Of a stretch of DNA of 10,716 nucleotides, positions 6,925 through 10,716 are shown one piece after another. The notes below the pieces were generated by a model. It was given only the letters and a program-made list of their open reading frames with translations, did not search any database and was not told the origin of the DNA. This DNA is from JAWXUE01 sp044432925 (GTDB lineage Bacteria; Bacillota_I; Bacilli_A; Acholeplasmatales; Anaeroplasmataceae): contig JAWXUE010000036.1 of assembly GCA_044432925.1 (NCBI GenBank), positions 1 to 10,716 on the forward strand, given 5' to 3'. The first letter of the stretch is position 1. Each line of letters begins with the position of its first letter. The position numbers and the translations under genes were made by a program.

Positions 6925-7849
6925 ATTTAAAATGATTAATTAAATTACATTTGTTATTAGCTGATATTAAATCTTCTTTAGATAAATCAATATAGCGTTG
7001 TGTCATTAATATACTTCTATGCCCTAATAACTCTTGTAGTACTTTTAGATTAGTTCCGTTCTTACAATGAAACGTTGCGAAACTATGTCTTAATTTGTGT
7101 GCACTCAATACTTCTATGTTGAGTGCTTTTTTTGTTCTTGCTATTATACTTCTAACAAAACTAGGCTTAAAATGTGTTTCTTCTGTATTACTAAAAAGAT
7201 ATACTCTATTAGATTTAACTTGTTCTAATAATGGTATTATATCTTCTACTAAAGGTAGTATTCTTTCATAACCACTTTTAGTATGTTCTAACAAAATATA
7301 TTTATCTTTTATAAAAATGTTCTTGTTCTTTATCTGTATTACTTCGCTTGTTCTAATACCACTTGTTATTAATAACTTTAAAAGTAAATTAGCATTTGAA
7401 TTTAATGTATTAGCATAATTTAAAATTCTAGGTATATTATGACTTTCTACTACTTCAATAGTAGTTTGCTTAACATTCAATGTCTTTAGATTTATAGGAT
7501 CATAAGAAATTAGTTCTAGTTCCGATAGTTCTTTAAGCATTGTAATTAAGCATGTAGTTCTTTTATTAATAGTTTGTGGTTTTAGTCCTTTGTTTAACTG
7601 TTGGTGTTGAAACTGTATTAATAAATTTCTTGTAATGTCTTGTGTGCTCTTTACGTTTGAATTTTTTAAAAATATAAAAATCTCTTTAAGTTGTTTTCTG
7701 TAATATTCTATCGTTGCAGTTCTTACTTTATTTTTCTTAAAATTTATAAACGTTTCTAAAGCTGTTTCAAGTTCCATAGTTCTAGTTATTGTGTTTTTAT
7801 TTGCTTCAGTTACTAAAGCCTTTATAAAAATGTTAAAATCTGTATTCAT
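6923..7849 (-). CDS. Tyrosine recombinase (integrase)
   Basis: This 308-aa site-specific recombinase probably inserts and excises the element at tRNA-Phe. An N-terminal core-binding domain (about residues 25-115, with helical FKKNKVRTATIEYYRKQLK) precedes the catalytic domain. All active-site residues are visible: Arg166 in SGIRTSEV, Lys191 in HTKSGYERILPL, His251 and Arg254 in AHKLRHSFAT, His277 in LLGHRS and the nucleophile Tyr286 in TQRYID. The ATG at 7849 follows AAGGAG at 7-8 bases. It points toward attL, about 115 bases away. A possible -10 box (TATAAT, 7889-7884) lies upstream without a good -35. Its C-terminal part is about 80% identical to the integrase beginning at the right edge of the window. 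Confidence 0.95.
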   Translation of the reverse strand: MNTDFNIFIKALVTEANKNTITRTMELETALETFINFKKNKVRTATIEYYRKQLKEIFIFLKNSNVKSTQDITRNLLIQFQHQQLNKGLKPQTINKRTTCLITMLKELSELELISYDPINLKTLNVKQTTIEVVESHNIPRILNYANTLNSNANLLLKLLITSGIRTSEVIQIKNKNIFIKDKYILLEHTKSGYERILPLVEDIIPLLEQVKSNRVYLFSNTEETHFKPSFVRSIIARTKKALNIEVLSAHKLRHSFATFHCKNGTNLKVLQELLGHRSILMTQRYIDLSKEDLISANNKCNLINHFK

Positions 7850-7956
7850 TCTTCTTTATCTCCTTAATATAATAATCTTTACCATTATATCAATTTGACA
7901 ACCTAAAAATTAAGAATTGCGATTTAACTACTTATAAAACTTAACATAAAATATAA

Positions 7957-8148
7957 TTATTTTAATAGTTCATCATATGAGCAATTAAAAATAATTGTTA
8001 ATTTTTCTACTACTTCTAAACTAGGTAATACTTCACCATTAGCGTATTTATATATTGTTGTTCTGTCTAATTCTAGTTCTTTTGCAAGTTCTGATTTTTT
8101 GATATTTCTTTCTTGTAGTATTCTTTCAAAATTAGCATTAAAATTCAT
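7957..8148 (-). CDS. Small Cro/CI-like HTH repressor
   Basis: The 63-aa protein is essentially one helix-turn-helix domain of the XRE/Cro-CI type. The first helix of the motif is near residues 18-24 (KKSELAKEL), the recognition helix near 28-36 (DRTTIYKYANG), and the remaining LPSLEVVEKLTIIFNCSYDELL is the typical end of the domain. There is no oligomerisation or protease domain, so it resembles short phage and plasmid regulators. The ATG at 8148 follows GAGGTG. It lies 107 bases upstream of the integrase in the same direction and divergent from the rightward promoter. Two matching operator-like sites flank its own promoter, so it probably regulates itself and the rightward operon. Confidence 0.9.
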   Translation of the reverse strand: MNFNANFERILQERNIKKSELAKELELDRTTIYKYANGEVLPSLEVVEKLTIIFNCSYDELLK

Positions 8149-8172
8149 TTTATCACCTCTTTAAATTTAATT

Positions 8173-8189
8173 GTTGATTTATAATCGAC
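8173..8189. promoter_or_regulatory. Operator-like palindrome 1
   Basis: GTTGATT-TAT-AATCGAC is a 17-bp dyad with one imperfect pair. It follows the same pattern as the site at 8209-8225 (GTnGATTnnnAATCnAC), 36 bases away centre to centre. It covers the -35 box of the rightward promoter. The probable ligand is the adjacent HTH protein. Confidence 0.75.
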
Positions 8190-8202
8190 TTTATACTATA
8201 AT
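8174..8202 (+). promoter_or_regulatory. Rightward promoter of the element
   Basis: TTGATT (8174-8179) and TATAAT (8197-8202) have exactly 17 bases between them, with a start expected near 8209. It would transcribe the non-coding block and possibly the small-gene operon. The -35 box lies inside operator 1. Confidence 0.8.
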
Positions 8203-8227
8203 AGTATTGTGGATTAAAAATCTACAA
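8198..8227 (-). promoter_or_regulatory. Leftward promoter of the repressor gene
   Basis: On the minus strand TTGTAG (8227-8222) and TATTAT (8203-8198) are separated by 18 bases. The -35 box overlaps operator 2. Its -10 region shares bases with the -10 box of the rightward promoter, so the two promoters should compete. Confidence 0.65.
8209..8225. promoter_or_regulatory. Operator-like palindrome 2
   Basis: GTGGATT-AAA-AATCTAC is a 17-bp dyad with the same outer and inner bases as the site at 8173-8189. It covers the -35 box of the leftward promoter and lies at the predicted start point of the rightward one. Confidence 0.75.
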
Positions 8228-8346
8228 GATAATAATATAAAAAGTTTGGAGTTATCTTTTAATTATTATCATGTTTCTTTTGTTCTGTTTTATAAATATC
8301 TCGCAAAGTAATTATATCACAAAACATTAAAACAAAAAACTATATG

Positions 8347-8504
8347 TGCTACTTGGTTTCCTTTAAACCTTCTAAACTATTTCTCTTGGCAATTAAATTT
8401 AATTTTATTATCAATGTCTTTTAATTTTGATGTGTAATATAGTATCAGTAGAAGAATTTCTAATAGATACATTTATAATAATTCATTCCATTTCCCAAGT
8501 AGCA
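8347..8504 (+). ncRNA. Candidate structured RNA in the rightward transcript
   Basis: TGCTACTTGG (8347-8356) is an exact reverse complement of CCAAGTAGCA (8495-8504) and could close a domain of about 160 nt. Inside lie a hairpin with paired GTATC/GATAC (8442-8446 with 8466-8470) and TAGAA/TTCTA (8449-8453 with 8458-8462), and an AATTAAATTTAATT palindrome. A perfect palindrome followed by five T lies just downstream. The pairing is seen; its existence as an RNA is inferred. Confidence 0.4.
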
Positions 8505-8516
8505 TTGTTAGTTTTT

Positions 8517-8538
8517 AAATTCGGACGTCCGAATTTTT
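8517..8538 (+). terminator. Perfect 20-bp palindrome, possible terminator
   Basis: The palindrome (8517-8536) is centred on GGACGTCC with arms AAATTCGGAC/GTCCGAATTT, and it ends in TTTTT in the plus direction. As RNA it would give an 8-bp stem with an ACGU loop and a short U run, so it could end or attenuate the rightward transcript. A protein-binding site is the other reading. Confidence 0.4.
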
Positions 8539-8548
8539 GGTAGTTTCT

Positions 8549-8573
8549 GGGTTTAATAAATTATTAAACACCC
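8549..8573. repeat. Inverted repeat
   Basis: GTTTAATAA and TTATTAAAC flank a single A, extended outward by GG on the left and CCC on the right with one bulged A. It is one of several dyads in the non-coding block, with no assigned role. Confidence 0.55.
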
Positions 8574-8596
8574 GTAAAAATATAAACTTTCTTATA

Positions 8597-8641
8597 TTGT
8601 AGTCGGCAAATTGCCGATTACAAGGGGGGGAGTAATACCCC
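8597..8641. repeat. GC-rich dyad followed by G7 and C4 tracts
   Basis: TTGTAGTCGGCAA and TTGCCGATTACAA (8597-8609 with 8611-8623) form a 13-bp stem with one G-T pair around a single A. A run of seven G (8624-8630) follows at once, then AGTAATA and CCCC (8638-8641), which can form a second small hairpin. This is an unusual GC island in very AT-rich DNA. Cruciform-prone sites of this kind occur at replication or transfer origins, but no known nick site is recognised. Confidence 0.55.
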
Positions 8642-8696
8642 TATTCTAACACCACTTAACAACTCCTATTTCTACTAAAAAACATATTAATAATTG

Positions 8697-8746
8697 TTTA
8701 AACTAAATTAAAATTTATCCCCTTATTTATTTTAATTTAGTTTAAA
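8697..8746 (+). promoter_or_regulatory. 18-bp perfect hairpin before the first small gene
   Basis: Bases 8697-8714 are the exact reverse complement of 8729-8746, with a 14-base loop. ATTAATAA and TTATTAAT extend the stem further outward after a 3-base interruption. The loop carries TCCCCTT (8718-8724), which is complementary to the ribosome binding site AAGGGGG (8766-8772) of the first small gene. Without a U run it is not an obvious terminator. Translational control by loop pairing is an inference. Confidence 0.6.
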
Positions 8747-8779
8747 GTGTTATTAATTGCACTAAAAGGGGGCGAATTT

Positions 8780-9049
8780 ATGAAAGATTTAAATACTGCT
8801 AATCTTATTTCTCTTATTGATAATATGAAATATTTATTAAATATTAAGTTAAATAATGATAAAAATTTGAATTTTAATAATCAAGTTTTAATTAATAAAA
8901 TTAAAACTTATAATTTACAAGTTATGTATTTAGTAAATTCTATTGTTGAATATGATCTGATAGGACTTGAAAAAAATTATAACTTACGTATTAAAGATTT
9001 GAATTCTTTCTTTAAAGATATTGAAAAAAATAATGACTATAAAAAATAA
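8780..9049 (+). CDS. Small unknown helical protein 1 of the element operon
   Basis: I do not recognise this 89-aa protein. The start is the ATG at 8780, seven bases after the unusual ribosome binding site AAGGGGG; an in-frame extension to 8747 runs through that site and was not used. It is rich in Asn, Lys, Ile and Leu, looks almost wholly helical and has no signal peptide or clear membrane segment. Residues 59-73 (DLIGLEKNY then LRIKDLN) resemble a segment of the third small protein (DLICGG, then LEKNYFLLKSLN), suggesting a shared ancestor. It opens the rightward operon, which the divergent repressor probably controls. Confidence 0.8.
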   Translation: MKDLNTANLISLIDNMKYLLNIKLNNDKNLNFNNQVLINKIKTYNLQVMYLVNSIVEYDLIGLEKNYNLRIKDLNSFFKDIEKNNDYKK

Positions 9050-9071
9050 TTGTTGTAAGGGGTAAAACAAA

Positions 9072-9404
9072 ATGAACTTAATAAAAAAATATGAAAAAGG
9101 TATATGTAACGGAATTAAAGAAATACAACAAACTAGTTATAGTAGTTTGTTGGTAAGCTTTAATTGTGATAATGATAATATAGAATTAATTGATGATTTA
9201 AATAGAGTTAGCAGTAATCATAGAATCCATATTGAAAAAATATCTCGTTTGATGTCTAACTTTGAATGTGGTTTATTTGCTGATGAAAATATATGTGAAT
9301 TTCTAATATTAATTCGTGATTCAATGATGTTAAATCATTTAAACATGAATATATTAATAAATAAAATAGAAAACCAGGGGGCGAAACAAAATGAAAAGAA
9401 ATAA
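9072..9404 (+). CDS. Small unknown helical protein 2 of the element operon
   Basis: This 110-aa protein has no recognised family. The ATG at 9072 lies nine bases after AAGGGG, in the context AAAACAAAATG that recurs before the third gene. The second half is helical and shows LMSNFECG (60-67) and DSMMLNHLN (83-91). The third protein has LLSDLICG (60-67) and DSMILNYIN (84-92) at almost the same positions, so the two are probably paralogues. The N-terminal part is more polar (CDNDNIELIDDLNR, 32-45). The gene overlaps the third by 14 bases, which favours translational coupling. A cytoplasmic location is likely. Confidence 0.85.
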   Translation: MNLIKKYEKGICNGIKEIQQTSYSSLLVSFNCDNDNIELIDDLNRVSSNHRIHIEKISRLMSNFECGLFADENICEFLILIRDSMMLNHLNMNILINKIENQGAKQNEKK

Positions 9405-9744
9405 CTTGAAAACTATTCATAATGAATTAACTATTAATACTATTGAAGATTTAAAGAAAAATGATTTAGTATCTGTATTTGGTGGAAATAATTTTAACGA
9501 AACAATTACAAACGATTTAGAAGATATTACAACAAAACAAAAACAATTAATTTCTTCTTTTAGTTTTTTACTATCTGATTTAATTTGCGGTGGTTCTGAA
9601 GAATTAGAAAAAAATTATTTTTTACTTAAATCTTTAAATGATAGTATGATATTAAATTATATAAATATTTTAACTTTATTTGAAACTCTTTTAAAATTAA
9701 ATCCTAATTTAACTTATACAGAGATTTTTCAAAATGGAAAATAA
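9391..9744 (+). CDS. Small unknown helical protein 3 of the element operon
   Basis: This 117-aa protein is a probable paralogue of the second. It shares the LLSDLICG (60-67) and DSMILNYIN (84-92) motifs, and it has LEKNY (72-76) in common with the first protein. The ATG at 9391 lies nine bases after AGGGGG, inside the end of gene 2. Its first 32 residues end in GG and carry Ile, Leu, Leu and Val at -15, -12, -7 and -4 with Asp at -8. That spacing resembles a double-glycine export leader. No peptidase-containing transporter is in the window, so this may be chance. No function is assigned. Confidence 0.85.
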   Translation: MKRNNLKTIHNELTINTIEDLKKNDLVSVFGGNNFNETITNDLEDITTKQKQLISSFSFLLSDLICGGSEELEKNYFLLKSLNDSMILNYINILTLFETLLKLNPNLTYTEIFQNGK

Positions 9745-9865
9745 ACCTAAAACATACACAATAATTAATTGGTACTATGACGAGTACGGAAGATTAATCA
9801 ATAAAATAAAAGTTACTAAAGAGATAAAAGAAAGGAAAAAAAGAAATGAAAATAAAAGAAGTTGA
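9734..9865 (+). CDS. Probable 43-aa protein between genes 3 and 4
   Basis: A 43-codon frame starts with ATG at 9734, overlapping the end of gene 3 by 11 bases, and ends with TGA at 9863-9865, 20 bases inside gene 4. It fills the only 101-base gap of the operon exactly. The product reads MENKPKTYTIINWYYDEYG and then a basic tail (RLINKIKV, KEIKERKKRNENKRS). Trp and several Tyr in a row are unusual for random AT-rich DNA and suggest real coding. No good ribosome binding site is visible, so expression would depend on coupling to gene 3. Function unknown. Confidence 0.5.
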   Translation: MENKPKTYTIINWYYDEYGRLINKIKVTKEIKERKKRNENKRS

Positions 9866-10196
9866 AAGTAAAAAAGTTGATAAGTTTTTATGTGGGGATA
9901 CTATTTATACTGCTTTTGAATTAGAAAAAATAATGTATGAAAAAGGTAATATTACTTTATCAGATGCGATAGATTTAGGTAGTGTTCAAGCTGAACGTTT
10001 AAGTAGTAGTATTGAACTATTAGAAGATTTTTTATTTAATAGTGATTTAAAAGTAAAAGAGAGATTACCATTAATAGCATTAATTAGATTATTAAAAATT
10101 GAAATATTAGAATATTGTAAACTATCAAACGTACAAGAAGAAATACTACTTACATTAGAAGATAAAGTTAAAAAAAGTAAATTACCTTTAGACTAA
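9846..10196 (+). CDS. Small unknown helical protein 4 of the element operon
   Basis: This 116-aa protein is not recognised. It follows an AAAGGA ribosome binding site about ten bases before the ATG, which differs from the G-rich sites of the first three genes. Residues 20-32 and 48-66 (VQAERLSSSIELLEDFLF), and 72-106 (ERLPLIALIRLLKIEILEY and onward), are predicted helical. The overall size and helix layout resemble genes 2 and 3, but the CG and DSM motifs are absent, so kinship is unproven. It is the last gene before the operon terminator and ends 9 bases ahead of that hairpin. Confidence 0.82.
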   Translation: MKIKEVESKKVDKFLCGDTIYTAFELEKIMYEKGNITLSDAIDLGSVQAERLSSSIELLEDFLFNSDLKVKERLPLIALIRLLKIEILEYCKLSNVQEEILLTLEDKVKKSKLPLD

Positions 10197-10205
10197 TAAA
10201 AAAGA

Positions 10206-10267
10206 AAAACTCCTACATTTATAATGGTACCATTATAAAAATTTATGTTCTGGAGTTTTATTTTTTT
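10206..10267 (+). terminator. Terminator of the small-gene operon
   Basis: AAAACTCC (10206-10213) pairs with GGAGTTTT (10252-10259), followed by a T run to 10267. Between the arms lies a perfect 22-bp palindrome (10218-10239, centred on GGTACC), which would make a second hairpin inside the first. The compound shape is unusual, but termination is the simplest reading. Confidence 0.8.
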
Positions 10268-10360
10268 ATTTCTTAAATTTTAGGAAAATCATTTTGTATA
10301 ATATGTAATGTAAATAAATATTTACTTTGAGTGTTTAAGAAATCATAAAATAAAAGTCGT

Positions 10361-10406
10361 TTGAAAATCCTTGTGTCGGCGGTTCGATTCCGTCCGGAGG
10401 CACCAC
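10361..10406 (+). repeat. attR: second copy of the 46-bp attachment repeat
   Basis: The repeat is identical to 6762-6807. The five bases before it (GTCGT) do not match the anticodon stem AAGGA, so this is only the 3' part of tRNA-Phe and not a working gene. It also serves as the left end of the second element. Confidence 0.93.
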
Positions 10407-10480
10407 TTTTAACTTAATATTTTAAATCATTATAATCATAAATTTGGTGTTTAGTTTAATAATAGATTTAAATGAATTTT

Positions 10481-10520
10481 AACCGGTTTCTAGGTATCAA
10501 GCCTAGTGTCGGTTTTTTTT
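10481..10520 (+). terminator. Terminator at the left end of the second element
   Basis: AACCG/CGGTT (10481-10485 with 10510-10514) encloses CTAGG/CCTAG (10490-10494 with 10502-10506), followed by eight T. It occupies the same place as the terminator at 6881-6924 in the first element, though its sequence differs. The last codons of the second integrase gene run through it. Confidence 0.78.
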
Positions 10521-10716
10521 ATATTTTTACTTAACATATTGCATTCATTGTTTGCTTTGATTAAATCAGCTTTATCAATATCAATATACTTTTGTGTCAT
10601 TAATATACTTCTATGTCCTAATAACTCTTGTAATACCTTTAAATTCGTTCCATTTCTACAATGGTATGTTGCATAACTATGTCTTAATTTGTGTGGGCTT
10701 AAAACATCAATTTCTA
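10490..10716 (-). CDS. Tyrosine integrase of the second element (C-terminal part)
   Basis: The last 74 codons of an integrase are visible; the start is beyond the window. It has the catalytic HKLRH box, LLGHRS and the nucleophile Tyr in TQKYID. Over the 59 residues that align with the first integrase, 47 are identical (about 80%). Differences are mostly conservative (Phe/Tyr, Lys/Arg), which points to purifying selection on a working enzyme. The C terminus (MLSKNIKKTDTRLDT) is longer than in the first integrase because the frame continues through the terminator hairpin to a TAG. Confidence 0.92.
   Translation of the reverse strand, partial: EIDVLSPHKLRHSYATYHCRNGTNLKVLQELLGHRSILMTQKYIDIDKADLIKANNECNMLSKNIKKTDTRLDT

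Larger units (their letters stand above)
8226..8779. other. Non-coding control block with clustered inverted repeats
   Basis: No convincing coding frame exists on either strand in about 550 bases, which is a large share of a 3.6-kb element. It holds a weak AT-rich dyad (8228-8236 with 8262-8270) and a 10-bp long-range inverted repeat (8347-8356 with 8495-8504). It also holds a perfect 20-bp palindrome, a hairpin at 8549-8573, a GC-rich dyad followed by seven G, and an 18-bp perfect stem before the first small gene. Possible roles are an origin of replication or transfer, a packaging site, or a regulatory or structured RNA. None can be chosen from the sequence alone. Confidence 0.7.
6762..10406. 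mobile_element. Minimal integrative element (about 3.6 kb) in tRNA-Phe
   Basis: The element is bounded by 46-bp direct repeats 3,599 bases apart, the first being the 3' part of tRNA-Phe. From left to right it carries a tyrosine integrase, a small repressor, a divergent control region, a ~550-bp non-coding block with many inverted repeats, a rightward operon of small genes and a terminator. Base composition is more AT-rich than the flanking host genes. No relaxase, replication initiator, terminase, capsid or resistance gene can be seen. This layout, with the integrase facing the attachment site and a repressor divergent from a rightward operon, is that of phage satellites and small integrative elements in general. 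The class is not settled. The right repeat is shared with a second element. Confidence 0.88.
10361..10716. mobile_element. Left end of a second, related element in tandem
   Basis: After the shared repeat the same order recurs: a short AT-rich spacer with a similar AAATTTGGYG stretch, a plus-strand terminator and a leftward integrase gene. The DNA is similar but not identical to the first element, so this is a relative and not a recent duplicate. The rest lies beyond the window. Confidence 0.85.

Noticed and set aside
8271..8330. Plus-strand 19-codon frame (MFLLFCFINIS...) early in the rightward transcript, a possible leader peptide.
   Set aside because: The only binding-site-like bases (GGAG) are about 20 bases upstream, too far, and no attenuator pairing is evident right after it.
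8377..8472. Minus-strand 31-codon frame with a hydrophobic start (MYLLEILLLILYY) and charged tail, resembling small type I toxins.
   Set aside because: No ribosome binding site at a usable distance, and chance hydrophobic frames are common in T/A-rich DNA. It lies within the dyad-rich block, where no second strand signal supports it. Kept here in case RNA data show a leftward transcript.
10268..10360. Possible promoter (TATAAT near 10303) before the right repeat.
   Set aside because: No -35 box at proper spacing, and no gene follows on the plus strand, only the truncated tRNA fragment.
6762..10716. CRISPR array or known defence or toxin-antitoxin cassette in the element.
   Set aside because: No regularly spaced repeats and no recognisable nuclease, helicase, Cas or toxin motifs were found. 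A defence role for the small proteins cannot be claimed from the sequence.

Overview
The window comes from a low-GC, Gram-positive-type bacterium. Strong AGGAGG-type ribosome binding sites, the compact S10 ribosomal operon and AT-rich intergenic DNA fit Bacillota or a related Mycoplasmatota-like lineage. TGA appears to be a stop: surE ends on TGA just before a good terminator, and the Trp codons checked (in rpsC and rplB) are TGG. The mycoplasma code is therefore unlikely. The exact taxon cannot be fixed from this sequence.

Left part (1-6430, all minus strand): the S10 operon runs rpsJ-rplC-rplD-rplW-rplB-rpsS-rplV-rpsC, with rpsC cut by the window edge. It has a near-consensus promoter (4228-4256) and a ~157-nt leader that is probably structured. 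Upstream and in the same direction lies a ROK-family sugar kinase, a five-helix membrane protein and surE, packed as an operon and closed by a terminator at 4291-4323.

Middle (6501-6806, plus strand): a strong promoter drives initiator tRNA-fMet, tRNA-Asp and tRNA-Phe, all with encoded CCA.

Right part (6762-10716): a very small integrative element of about 3.6 kb sits in the 3' half of tRNA-Phe. It is bounded by 46-bp direct repeats that begin exactly at the anticodon loop. It carries a tyrosine integrase, a small Cro/CI-like repressor, and a divergent promoter pair whose -35 boxes overlap two matching 17-bp operators. Next comes a ~550-bp non-coding block full of inverted repeats, then a rightward operon of four small unknown genes plus a likely 43-aa gene, and a terminator. 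No replication, capsid, relaxase or known cargo gene is recognisable. The right repeat is also the left end of a second, related element, whose integrase (about 80% identical over 59 aligned residues) runs off the window, so this is a tandem array in one tRNA site.

The likely logic is as follows. The repressor holds a bistable switch between its own leftward transcript and a rightward transcript that crosses the non-coding block into the small-gene operon. At least two of the small proteins (genes 2 and 3) are clearly paralogous, and gene 1 shares part of the pattern. Candidate roles are a minimal phage satellite, or a mobilizable element that depends on a helper. The function of the small proteins is unknown.
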